The notes under the pieces were generated by a model that worked only from the letters and a program-made list of their open reading frames with translations, searched no databases and had not been told where the DNA came from. This document shows, piece after piece, positions 30,345 through 38,126 of a stretch of DNA of 38,126 nucleotides. The DNA is from Bacteroidales bacterium (GTDB taxonomy: Bacteria > Bacteroidota > Bacteroidia > Bacteroidales > P3), in contig CAAGNU010000296.1 in the NCBI GenBank assembly GCA_900771365.1, positions 1 through 38,126 on the forward strand, in the 5' to 3' direction. The position numbers were made by a program, and so were the translations under genes. How positions within the stretch are numbered: position 1 is the stretch's first letter; each line of letters opens with the position of its first letter.

Positions 30345-31955
30345 TTGAAGAAAATACCACATACTTTTACAATCGTCTTCGCATTAATCATACTTGCTGC
30401 GATATGTACATGGTTTGTCCCTGCTGGCGAATATGTACGGGAATCCGTTACCATTCAGAATGCTGATGGCAGCACATCAACACGAGAAGTAGTCCAAAGC
30501 GACTCATTCCATTATGTTGACAGTCAGCCTCAAACTTGGCAGGTATTCTCTTCATTGTTCAATGGATTCGTAGATAAGGCCGATATTATCATCTTTATCT
30601 TGATGGTTGGCGGAGCCTTTTGGATTCTCAACAATAGTCACGCCATAGATGTGGGAGTAATGGCCTTTCTTCGCAAAGTGCTGAAATTGAATAAATACAA
30701 GTTTTTCCAAAAGTTAGGCGTAGAAAACATCATCATTTCACTTATTATGATCATGTTCAGCCTTTTCGGGGCTGTGTTTGGCATGAGCGAGGAAACAATA
30801 GCATTTGTCATAATCTTTGTACCGTTATCCATTTCAATGGGGTATGATTCTATCGTAGGTGTCTGTATGTGCTATGTTGCAGCCCATGTGGGCTTTGCTG
30901 GAGCCATGCTGAACCCATTCACAATTGGTATAGCTCAGGGAATAGCTGAACTGCCTATTTTTTCCGGCCTTGAATATCGTTTTCTTTGTTGGATAATTCT
31001 CACGGCTATTGGAATTGCATTTGTACTTTGGTATGCAAATCGCGTAAAGCGTCATCCCGAAAAATCTCCCATGTACAAACTTGATGATTATTGGCGTCAA
31101 CGTGTTGAAGAGCAGCAACAAAGTCCAGTTCAATACAATTCACCCAAGGTGGCGTGGATAATGTACGGACTGATCTCCGCAGTAATGATAGTATGTGCCA
31201 TCTTGATGCCCACAACAACTATCGCTATTGGCGGAGGAGAGTCAACCCTGTACATTTTGCCTATTTTAGCTTTTTTATTCATTGTAACAGGATTTTTCAT
31301 GTTGCGGAAGTCTGTACATTTCTTTATCTTAGACATCCTGCTGTTTACTATCTGCTTCCTGGTCGTGGGTGTATTAGGATATGGCTGGTATGTGATGGAG
31401 ATTTCCGCGTTGTTTTTCGCAATGGGTATTTGCTGTGGAATTGCAGACAATCAGAGTGCAGACGATATTGCGAAGCTGTTCCTTGCAGGATGTAAGGATA
31501 TTCTTTCTGCTGCTTTAGTAGTAGGACTGGCTAGCGGTATCATTTTCATCCTTCGTGATGGAAAGGTTATTGATACCATGCTATTTGGACTAACCTGCTC
31601 CTTGGCCGAAACAGGAGAAATCACTTCGGTAGGAGTAATGTATGCTTTTCAAACCTTGCTGAATTTAATCATGCCGAGTGGCTCGGCAAAAGCCGCCCTC
31701 ACCATGCCCATTGTGGCACAATTTGCCGATTTAATTGAAGTAAGCCGACAAACAACCGTGCTTGCATTCCAATTTGGTGACGGCTTTACCAATATGATTA
31801 CTCCGACGAGCGGTGTCCTAATCGCTTGTATCGGAGTGGCCAAAATACCATACGCAACATGGGTGAAATGGGTATGGAAGTTCATCTTAGGGCTTATCAT
31901 TATAGGGTTCCTCCTCATTTTACCCACATTATTCATCCCATTCCCTGGATTTTGA
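30345..31955 (+). CDS. YfcC family permease (arginine/C4-dicarboxylate-like transporter)
   Basis: A 536-residue inner-membrane carrier with about 12 or more hydrophobic helices, matching the YfcC/ArcD-like family. It starts with a TTG codon: the protein then begins MKKIPHTFTIVFALIILAA, the normal family start, and no upstream ATG is available in the 18-bp gap. The family hallmarks GMSEETIAFVIIFVPL (near 144) and the C-terminal repeat segment LIMPSGSAKAALTMPI and FGDGFTNMITPTSG (near 444 and 480) are present. These proteins move amino acids or short peptides; the substrate is not established. Confidence 0.88.
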   Translation: MKKIPHTFTIVFALIILAAICTWFVPAGEYVRESVTIQNADGSTSTREVVQSDSFHYVDSQPQTWQVFSSLFNGFVDKADIIIFILMVGGAFWILNNSHAIDVGVMAFLRKVLKLNKYKFFQKLGVENIIISLIMIMFSLFGAVFGMSEETIAFVIIFVPLSISMGYDSIVGVCMCYVAAHVGFAGAMLNPFTIGIAQGIAELPIFSGLEYRFLCWIILTAIGIAFVLWYANRVKRHPEKSPMYKLDDYWRQRVEEQQQSPVQYNSPKVAWIMYGLISAVMIVCAILMPTTTIAIGGGESTLYILPILAFLFIVTGFFMLRKSVHFFILDILLFTICFLVVGVLGYGWYVMEISALFFAMGICCGIADNQSADDIAKLFLAGCKDILSAALVVGLASGIIFILRDGKVIDTMLFGLTCSLAETGEITSVGVMYAFQTLLNLIMPSGSAKAALTMPIVAQFADLIEVSRQTTVLAFQFGDGFTNMITPTSGVLIACIGVAKIPYATWVKWVWKFILGLIIIGFLLILPTLFIPFPGF

Positions 31956-31959
31956 TCTT

Positions 31960-33105
31960 ATGACTATGAAAAAAGGTTCCATCTTATTCATCTTTTTAAT
32001 TTTTGCTTGTGCAAATCTTCAAGCACAAGATTCTGCATACGTGCGAAACATTATCAGAACTTTGACTTCCAACAAAATGTATGGAAGAGGATCTAGTTAT
32101 CATGGCGATTCTATTGCCGCAGATTTTTTGGCCAATGAGATGAAACGTCTAGGCGTTCTGCCTCTTCAAGTCAATTATCTTCAACACTATACCTATGACT
32201 GCTATAGCTTTGAAGGTCCCGTCTCTCTCAAGATTAATGGGAAAGAATTAATACCTTATTTTCAATATCGCGTATGTCCAGCATATAGATATGCCACTCC
32301 TGAACGTTTGGAAAAAGCCACTTGGAAAAAACAGCAAAAAGATGGTACGTGGCTACTTGGTGTCAAACAACTTGACACATACGGCCCGATAGTCTGTTCC
32401 GAGCGGAATAATCCTGTCTGCGTGGAAATACTTGATACCTTATTGCCCAAACGTGTGAAGAAGGTTGAAATGGACATTCCGTTACATTATCGAGCTGACT
32501 ATTGCTCTCAGAATGTGGTAGGCTATGTGCGTGGTGTTGTGGATACAATGATTGTTTTTACAGCACATTACGATCATTGCGGAATGATGGGTGACGGGGT
32601 GTTATTTCCTGGTGCACATGATAATGCAAGTGGGACTGCTGCTGTGATGGACTTGGCTCGGATGGCGACAGAGAAAACTCCTTACTATACTATAGTGTTC
32701 ATGCTATTTAGTGGAGAAGAATCTGGTTTGAAGGGATCGAAATATGCTGCTGAGAATCCTTTGATTGATTTCAGCAAAGTCAAACTTTTGTGCAATCTTG
32801 ATATGTTTTGTGGTGGTGATGAAGGAATTATGGTCTTTAATGCAAACAGCGAAAAGACAAAACCTTTTTTCAATCAGTTAAAAGAACTGAACGAAGAATA
32901 TCACGCTGCCGTTGAGATTAGACCACGTGATAATGCACCCAACAGCGATCATTATTGGTTCAGCAATTATTGTCCATCAATTTTTCTTCTTACTATGGGG
33001 CAGCCATACGGAGGATACCATGACCCAGATGACACTTGTGAAGCTTGCGGATTGGGCCACTACAATGACTTTATGCGTATCATAAAGAAATTAGCGGCAC
33101 TATAG
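31960..33105 (+). CDS. Secreted M28 family zinc peptidase
   Basis: A 381-residue exported peptidase: signal peptide to about residue 22 (ANLQAQ), then an M28 aminopeptidase fold. Zinc ligands and catalytic residues are recognisable: H203 in TAHYDH, D221 in GAHDNASG, E253-E254 in SGEES, D281 in CNLDMFCGG, and H344 in GGYHDPDDT. Such enzymes remove N-terminal residues from peptides outside the inner membrane and include bacterial glutaminyl-cyclase-like members. It sits 4 bp after the permease, so peptide cleavage and amino acid uptake could be linked, which is inference. Confidence 0.92.
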   Translation: MTMKKGSILFIFLIFACANLQAQDSAYVRNIIRTLTSNKMYGRGSSYHGDSIAADFLANEMKRLGVLPLQVNYLQHYTYDCYSFEGPVSLKINGKELIPYFQYRVCPAYRYATPERLEKATWKKQQKDGTWLLGVKQLDTYGPIVCSERNNPVCVEILDTLLPKRVKKVEMDIPLHYRADYCSQNVVGYVRGVVDTMIVFTAHYDHCGMMGDGVLFPGAHDNASGTAAVMDLARMATEKTPYYTIVFMLFSGEESGLKGSKYAAENPLIDFSKVKLLCNLDMFCGGDEGIMVFNANSEKTKPFFNQLKELNEEYHAAVEIRPRDNAPNSDHYWFSNYCPSIFLLTMGQPYGGYHDPDDTCEACGLGHYNDFMRIIKKLAAL

Positions 33106-33127
33106 ACCATTCTCCTAAAGTTATTCT

Positions 33128-33856
33128 ATGCAAATATCCAAACAACTTTTACTCTATACGAGTATAACCATTCTTTTGTCCAGTTGCGCCATACACAAGT
33201 ATGAGTTTCCCCCTGAAATACCAGAATGGTGTGATGATTGTGGATTCTGTTCGGGTGATTTAATATTTGTACGAGGCATCAATACAGAAGGTATGAGTGC
33301 GGCAATTTCTTCTGCAACAGGAGAATATACTCATGTCGCCATAGTAGAATGCCCATCAAAAAGACAGGTCTATGAGGATCAATCAATTGTACCTCCGAGA
33401 CCTAAAAATATTTTCGTTATCGAGTCTCTTCCCGGTAAAGGTGTGGTACGTAGGCCTCTCGAAGAATTTTTCGATGATATTTATCAGCAAATGCCTGATA
33501 CGACATTTTCTGTATTGTCATTTTTGACTTATATGACGCTCAACATTAATCTTGACATACCTAAAGTCATGGAGCGTCTTCATAATCTTATTGGCTTGCC
33601 TTATGACAACGAGTTTATGCCAGACAACAATAAATATTATTGCAGTGAATTGGTATATGAGACATATCTCGATGAGGATGAAAAGCCCATATTTGACTTG
33701 GTACCTATGAATTTCAAAGATCAATCAGGAAAAGTTATTCCTTATTGGCAAGAATATTTCGACAGTCTTAGCATATTAGTTCCACAAAATGTTTCAGGAA
33801 CAAATCCTACGCAACTTTCCCAAAGTCAGTTTTTACTAGAATTCAAAATTCAATAA
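33128..33856 (+). CDS. YiiX-like (permuted NlpC/P60) lipoprotein amidase
   Basis: A 242-residue probable lipoprotein: hydrophobic start and lipobox LSSC with C20. The body matches the YiiX/YebB-type permuted papain-like fold. GDLIFVRG (43-50) opens the domain, YTHVAIVE supplies the catalytic histidine H69, and GLPYDNEF followed by YYCSELVYETY supplies catalytic C162. Relatives cleave amide bonds in peptidoglycan-like or lipid substrates. An extra triplet WCDDCGFC (C35, C38, C41) precedes the domain and could bind metal or form a disulfide. It is the last gene of the operon, with a strong terminator 70 bp later. Confidence 0.88.
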   Translation: MQISKQLLLYTSITILLSSCAIHKYEFPPEIPEWCDDCGFCSGDLIFVRGINTEGMSAAISSATGEYTHVAIVECPSKRQVYEDQSIVPPRPKNIFVIESLPGKGVVRRPLEEFFDDIYQQMPDTTFSVLSFLTYMTLNINLDIPKVMERLHNLIGLPYDNEFMPDNNKYYCSELVYETYLDEDEKPIFDLVPMNFKDQSGKVIPYWQEYFDSLSILVPQNVSGTNPTQLSQSQFLLEFKIQ

Positions 33857-33927
33857 TCATGGTTGAATTAGGAAAGAAGTCACGGAACATTTTATTACTT
33901 TACATAACACGGATACTCGTGCATAAT

Positions 33928-33955
33928 AAAAGGCTGCTTTTCAAAGCAGCCTTTT
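33928..33955. terminator. Bidirectional intrinsic terminator
   Basis: AAAAGGCTGCTTT (33928-33940) and AAAGCAGCCTTTT (33943-33955) form a near-perfect 13-bp palindrome with A and T runs at the edges, usable on both strands. It lies between the convergent YiiX-like gene and TPR gene. Confidence 0.93.
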
Positions 33956-33969
33956 ATTATTTATTTTAT

Positions 33970-35178
33970 TTATTGAGCATTCTTTTCTATAGATTCGATG
34001 CGAGCTTTGATGGGTTTAAGGTCATCATACATCTCAAGGCGAGCGTAAATGGTGCTGAGAGCATTCAAGCAAGCGTAGAGATTCTGGCGGTTAGCATTCT
34101 GAGCATCTGAGGAAAGGTTGTCAATAAAACTGATAGCGTTGTTAAGATAAGGGATAGCCTGTCTGAAGAATCCTTTTGCTTCTTCCTCATACTGAGCCAT
34201 GAGGTCGAAATCATCGGTAACGATAGAGAGTTTATCGACAGCGTGGTTATAGAACATTTTGCCGAGACCGAAATTAGCAACAAACTGGTTGTTTGAAATT
34301 GCTAAGGATTTCTTGTAATTGTTCTCTGCTTCAGTTAAATTGTTGACAGACTCGTAAGTAGCGCCAGCGAGAGCGAGAACTTCTGCGTTAACAGAGGGAT
34401 TTGTATCAGTCATCGTGACAGCCTTGTTGATTTCCTCCGTGCCTTGTTCAAGATTGCCCTTAATCAGATAAGCCTGAGCCATCATCAAGTTAGCCTTGTA
34501 GTCTTTGGGGCAGAACTTAACATAATTCTGAGCGGTCTTAATAGCCTCGTTGGTGTCGCCAGCGTTCTTGTACATGTTGAACAGCGTGGTGTACACGAAG
34601 TTATCCTTGGTCTTGTGGCGGACAAGGGTCTTGAAGTATTTCTGGCAAGCCTCAGTGTTCTTTGCATAATAGGCAGCCTTACCAGCAAGCAAGTAGGCCT
34701 GGTCTGCGAACTCTTTTTTGGCAGATTCGTTGAACAGTTTTACGGACTCTTCGCAGGTGGTCATGCACTCCTCGTATTTCTGCTCATTCCAAAGTTCGAT
34801 AGCTTTCATGTAGTATTCGTTACCAGCAAAACCTAAGATAGTGTTGTTGCCGTCAGCGTACTCTTTATCCGTGTCAAGTTCCTTGCAACGAAGAGCGGCA
34901 TTTTTGCATTTTTCGAGCCAGTTGGGGTCGAGACCTTTGTACTTCGAACGAGGGTTGGTTTGTTCAGCACCGATACGGCTGTAGATAAGAGCTGCGTAAT
35001 ACCATGTTTTAGCATCGTTCATAGTCTGTTCGTTCTCGCATGCGGGATCAATCAGTTTCTTGGCCTTATCCAAGTAGCCTCTGTGCTCAGCTTCGCGAGC
35101 GCTTGTCACGTTAAGCGACTGTGCTACAGCGATGTTTGCAACGACTACGAGAGCCAGCATTAAAGCAATTTTCTTCAT
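33970..35178 (-). CDS. Secreted tetratricopeptide-repeat protein
   Basis: A 402-residue exported protein: signal peptide to about residue 20 (VVVANIAVAQS), then helical pairs with TPR spacing over most of the length, for example AYLLAGKAAYYAKNTEACQKYFKTL, TLFNMYKNAGDTNEAIKTAQNY and ANLMMAQAYLIKGNLEQGTEEI. It probably acts as a periplasmic or surface scaffold; partners are unknown. It lies 68 bp downstream of gyrA on the same strand, with no TAnnTTTG element in the gap, so it is probably co-transcribed with gyrA. Confidence 0.85.
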   Translation of the reverse strand: MKKIALMLALVVVANIAVAQSLNVTSAREAEHRGYLDKAKKLIDPACENEQTMNDAKTWYYAALIYSRIGAEQTNPRSKYKGLDPNWLEKCKNAALRCKELDTDKEYADGNNTILGFAGNEYYMKAIELWNEQKYEECMTTCEESVKLFNESAKKEFADQAYLLAGKAAYYAKNTEACQKYFKTLVRHKTKDNFVYTTLFNMYKNAGDTNEAIKTAQNYVKFCPKDYKANLMMAQAYLIKGNLEQGTEEINKAVTMTDTNPSVNAEVLALAGATYESVNNLTEAENNYKKSLAISNNQFVANFGLGKMFYNHAVDKLSIVTDDFDLMAQYEEEAKGFFRQAIPYLNNAISFIDNLSSDAQNANRQNLYACLNALSTIYARLEMYDDLKPIKARIESIEKNAQ

Positions 35179-35246
35179 GTTATTAATATTTTAAAGTGTT
35201 ATTTGCTATTTTGTATTCTTTAATATTAAAATATTGCACCCCTACC

Positions 35247-37781
35247 CTACTCATTATTCTCAGGCTGAGCATTTTCAGCATCAGAACTTTGATTTTCAGT
35301 CGGTTCTGTAGATTCGTCCGCTGCATTTTCCTCATCGTTTTCGGTAGGAACCTTTGTGATTGAGGCGATAAAGTCTTTGCCGCGGAGGTTGATGAGCTTC
35401 ACGCCCTGGGTGTTGCGGCCCAAGACGCGCAGTTCGCTGACCTTCATTCTGATAGTAATACCAGAACGGTTGATAATCATCAGATCTTCTTCATCGTTGA
35501 CATTGATGAGAGCGATGAGTCCGCCCGTCTTTTCGGTAATCTTCATAGCCATCACGCCCTTGCTGCCACGATGGGTCTTGCGGTACTCGCAGAGCTGGGA
35601 GCGTTTGCCGAAGCCGGTCTCGCTCACCACGAGGATGTCTTCGGCCTCGTTATTGGAAGTGAGCATACCGATAACGGCATCCTCTTCGCCGTCCAGCGTG
35701 ATACCCTTCACGCCCGAAGCGCCGCGGCTCATTTCGCGGAACTGGTCTTCATCGCAGCGAACGACCTTGCCGTTCTTAGAGGCAAGAAGAATCTCGCTCT
35801 TGCCGTCTGTGAGACATGCGCCAACCAGTTCGTCGCCTTCGCGGATACCCACGGCGATGATGCCTTTTGTGCGAGGATGGGAATAGCTCTCAAGCGGAGT
35901 CTTCTTCACGATACCGTTCTTGGTGCACATCACGATGAAATGGTTCTGGAGATACTCGGCATCGCTGAGATTTTCCACATTCACGTACGCCTTCACCTTA
36001 TCGTCGGGCTCGATATTAATCATGTTGAGGATAGGACGGCCCTTGGTATTCTTCTCGCCTTCAGGCACTTCGAATGCACGCATCCAATAGCAGCGTCCCT
36101 TCTCGGTGAAGAAAAGCAGATAGTTGTGGTTGGTACACATAAAGATATGCTCCACAAAGTCTTCACTACGCACGGCACTACCCTTTGAGCCTACACCGCC
36201 ACGGGTCTGGGTGCGATATTCATTGAGCAGCGTGCGCTTCACATAGCCCATGTGGGAGATGGTGATAACCACCTCATCGTTGGGGATAGTGTCCTCAATG
36301 CGGAAGTTAGAAGCCTCGTAGCGAATAGCCGTGCGACGGTCGTCGCCGTACTTCTCGCGGATTTCTCTAAGCTCGCCTTTGATGACCTCGAAGAGGACAT
36401 TGCGGTCGCCAAGAATCTCTTTGCAGCGTGCGATAAAGCGCAGCTTCTCGTCATACTCGTCCTGAAGTTTCTGGCGTTCCATGCCGGTGAGCTGACGCAG
36501 ACGCATCTCCACGATGGCCTGAGCCTGCAGTTCGCTGAACTGCCATGTGTCCATCAAGCCCTGCTTAGCCTCTTCAACAGTCTTAGACTTTCTAATGAGC
36601 TGGATGATTTCGTCAATAATGTCGATAGCTCTGAGGAAGCCCTCCAAGAGGTGGGCACGCTTCTCGGCCTCGGCCATGTCGAACTTGGTGCGGCGAGTAA
36701 CCACCTCTTCGCGGTGCTCCACAAAGTTCTGGATGAGGTCCTTGAGGTTCAGCAGCATGGGGCGGCCTTTCACCAAGGCGATATTGTTGACAGCGAACGA
36801 GCTCTGCAACTCGCTGAGTTGGAAGAGCTTGTTGAGGATGACGTTAGGCACCACATCGTGGCGAAGCATATACACCACGCGGATACCGTCCTTATCGCTC
36901 TCATCGCGGATATCGGTGATACCCACGATTTTGCCGTCCTTCACAAGCTGAGCCTGACGCTTAATCATCTCGCTCTTATTGACGCCATAAGGGATAGTGT
37001 GAGCCACGATGATGTTGCGGCCCTTGTTATCCACATCGATGGAGGTGTCAGCACGCAGCACCACGCTGCCACGGCCTGTGGTATAGGCACTGCGGACGCC
37101 GTTGTAGCCGTAGATAGTGCCGCCACCAGGAAAGTCGGGCGCCTTCACATACTGCATCAGCTCCTCAACCGTGATGTCATTATTATCGATATAGGCGATA
37201 CAGCCGTCGAGCACCTCGCGGAGGTTGTGGGTGGGCATATTGGTGGCCATACCCACGGCGATACCGCTTGAGCCGTTCACGAGCAGGTTCGGGATGCGTG
37301 CGGGAAGCACAGTAGGCTCCTCGCGCTCGTTGGTATAGTTGGGCATCATATCGACGGTATCCTTCTTGATATCCATCATCATCTCGTTGGCAATCTGCTC
37401 CATGCGGCACTCGGTGTAACGCATAGCTGCGGGGCTGTCGCCATCGATGCTGCCGAAGTTGCCCTGGCCGTCAACGAGGGTGTAGCGCATATTCCATTCC
37501 TGAGCCATGCGGACCATAGCGAAGTAGACCGAGGAGTCGCCATGAGGGTGATACTGACCTAAGACCTCGCCGACCACGGTGGCCGACTTGCGGTATGCGG
37601 TATTGTAAAACATGCCCATGTCGTTCATGGCATAAAGGATGCGGCGCTGCACAGGTTTCAAGCCATCTCTGACATCGGGTAACGCACGTGACACGATGAC
37701 CGACATTGCATAGTCAATGTATGCCGACTTCATGGTAGTTTCGATGTCTACACGCGTGATTTTTTCGTTTTCAGAAACCAT
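35247..37781 (-). CDS. gyrA: DNA gyrase subunit A
   Basis: An 844-residue GyrA, the breakage-reunion subunit of DNA gyrase. Numbering matches Escherichia coli at the active site: catalytic Y122 in AAMRYTE, and HPHGDSSVY with D82 and S83. The position equal to E. coli D87 is F87; this may be normal for the lineage and is not evidence of resistance. The C-terminal DNA-wrapping beta-pinwheel carries the GyrA box QTRGGVG (525-531) and six repeated blades. The tail (last about 35 residues) is highly acidic and rich in Glu, Asp and Asn. It is full length with no frameshift. gyrB is not in the window. Confidence 0.98.
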   Translation of the reverse strand: MVSENEKITRVDIETTMKSAYIDYAMSVIVSRALPDVRDGLKPVQRRILYAMNDMGMFYNTAYRKSATVVGEVLGQYHPHGDSSVYFAMVRMAQEWNMRYTLVDGQGNFGSIDGDSPAAMRYTECRMEQIANEMMMDIKKDTVDMMPNYTNEREEPTVLPARIPNLLVNGSSGIAVGMATNMPTHNLREVLDGCIAYIDNNDITVEELMQYVKAPDFPGGGTIYGYNGVRSAYTTGRGSVVLRADTSIDVDNKGRNIIVAHTIPYGVNKSEMIKRQAQLVKDGKIVGITDIRDESDKDGIRVVYMLRHDVVPNVILNKLFQLSELQSSFAVNNIALVKGRPMLLNLKDLIQNFVEHREEVVTRRTKFDMAEAEKRAHLLEGFLRAIDIIDEIIQLIRKSKTVEEAKQGLMDTWQFSELQAQAIVEMRLRQLTGMERQKLQDEYDEKLRFIARCKEILGDRNVLFEVIKGELREIREKYGDDRRTAIRYEASNFRIEDTIPNDEVVITISHMGYVKRTLLNEYRTQTRGGVGSKGSAVRSEDFVEHIFMCTNHNYLLFFTEKGRCYWMRAFEVPEGEKNTKGRPILNMINIEPDDKVKAYVNVENLSDAEYLQNHFIVMCTKNGIVKKTPLESYSHPRTKGIIAVGIREGDELVGACLTDGKSEILLASKNGKVVRCDEDQFREMSRGASGVKGITLDGEEDAVIGMLTSNNEAEDILVVSETGFGKRSQLCEYRKTHRGSKGVMAMKITEKTGGLIALINVNDEEDLMIINRSGITIRMKVSELRVLGRNTQGVKLINLRGKDFIASITKVPTENDEENAADESTEPTENQSSDAENAQPENNE

Positions 37782-37845
37782 CTCTTATTATTATATTATT
37801 GAATTTCAAATATAAAATATAAAAAACTATTTTTTATATAGGCAA

Positions 37846-37853
37846 CAAAGATA
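37846..37853 (-). promoter_or_regulatory. gyrA promoter -7 element
   Basis: TATCTTTG on the minus strand, 65 bp before the gyrA start. It is preceded by an A-tract of eight and TTGG, the same arrangement as the promoter at 8509. Confidence 0.7.
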
Positions 37854-37883
37854 CGATTTTTTTTCCAATTACGTTAAAAATTC

Positions 37884-37913
37884 TTGCAATATTTGTCAGA
37901 TTTAATAATTTTT
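37884..37913 (+). promoter_or_regulatory. Candidate divergent promoter toward a gene-free stretch
   Basis: TTG at 37884-37886 and TAATTTTT at 37906-37913, with 19 bp between them, approximate the -33/-7 pair on the plus strand, pointing away from gyrA. The -7 match lacks the final G. Confidence 0.35.
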
Positions 37914-37916
37914 AAG

Positions 37917-38065
37917 CGGTTTCAAGGTTATCCCGCAGGCTTATCTCCACAATACCCCATTCCTGATGTGGTCAACGAGCAAGGAACTTGGGTGCCGTTA
38001 CACCTATAGCCTTAAGTTCAAGTAACAAATGCAACAAGTGCTGAAAAAGAGGTGTGAATTTCTTA
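37917..38065 (+). ncRNA. Candidate small structured RNA divergent from gyrA
   Basis: No coding frame is convincing here. Plus-strand helices include CCACA (37947-37951) with TGTGG (37967-37971). A second arm pairs GAACTT (37984-37989) with AAGTTC (38014-38019) and encloses GGGTG (37990-37994) with CACCT (38001-38005) around a 6-nt loop. AGGCT (37937-37941) can alternatively pair with AGCCT (38008-38012). GC content is higher than in the flanking AT-rich DNA. A 6S-like RNA is one possibility, but I could not match a known class. Confidence 0.3.
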
Positions 38066-38072
38066 AAAAAGA

Positions 38073-38120
38073 TAAAGAGAAAACACCGAAATCAAAAAAA
38101 AGACGGACGTTTTCTCTTTA
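38073..38120. repeat. 12-bp perfect inverted repeat near the window end
   Basis: TAAAGAGAAAAC (38073-38084) and GTTTTCTCTTTA (38109-38120) flank a 24-bp A-rich loop. It could end the upstream RNA or belong to the next locus; the window stops 6 bp later. Confidence 0.55.
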
Positions 38121-38126
38121 ATTCAG

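Noticed and set aside
36252..37271. Long plus-strand open frame inside gyrA
   Set aside because: It is antisense to an intact, conserved gyrA, with a biased His/Ala composition and no motif.
35247..37781. Quinolone-resistance change in gyrA
   Set aside because: S83 and D82 are unchanged, and F87 in place of E. coli D87 cannot be called a resistance change without relatives to compare.

Overview
The window looks like chromosomal DNA of a Bacteroidales bacterium, most likely Prevotella-like. The evidence is repeated Bacteroidetes-type promoters (TTTG near -33 and TAnnTTTG near -7, usually as TATCTTTG), no clear Shine-Dalgarno sequences, and lineage-typical genes: a PorW/SprE-like type IX secretion lipoprotein, DUF3822 next to rsmD, a bactofilin, and a kinase fused to a RapZ C-terminal domain. 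The genus is inference only. No rRNA, tRNA, CRISPR array, transposase or integrase was seen.

Positions 1-16,800 are a patchwork of accessory genes. On the minus strand lie tandem terminator-like repeats, a DUF262-HNH nuclease, an EcoRI-family adenine methyltransferase preceded by a strongly folded leader, a phosphopantetheinyl transferase disrupted by repeats, a Fic protein with an operator-like palindrome, an FMN-binding secreted protein and two tandem M20 dipeptidases. On the plus strand is a FeoB-like transporter whose GTPase motifs are lost. A GmrSD-like DUF262 protein and a YbjQ protein follow on the minus strand. Then come an 808-bp gap rich in nested inverted repeats and a PaeR7I/XhoI-type restriction-modification pair followed by a membrane HExxH protein. 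Many genes here end in short modular AT-rich repeats with a GGCGG core.

Positions 16,800-33,960 are mostly housekeeping genes on the plus strand: gcvP with its own promoter and terminator; a GT2 glycosyltransferase; a tightly packed set ychF, porW-like, bactofilin, AmgK/RapZ fusion; and a probable operon running from a promoter at 26,747 to a terminator at 33,955 (pilin-like protein, DUF3822, rsmD, purC, CYTH protein, YfcC permease, M28 peptidase, YiiX-like lipoprotein).

Positions 33,960-38,126 hold gyrA and a downstream TPR protein on the minus strand. Beyond the gyrA promoter is a divergent, gene-free stretch that may encode a small structured RNA.

The best candidates for something undescribed are the folded, riboswitch-like leader (about 2,447-2,648) in front of the EcoRI-type methyltransferase and DUF262-HNH pair, the GTPase-dead FeoB, and the large nested inverted repeat beside the PaeR7I-type system.
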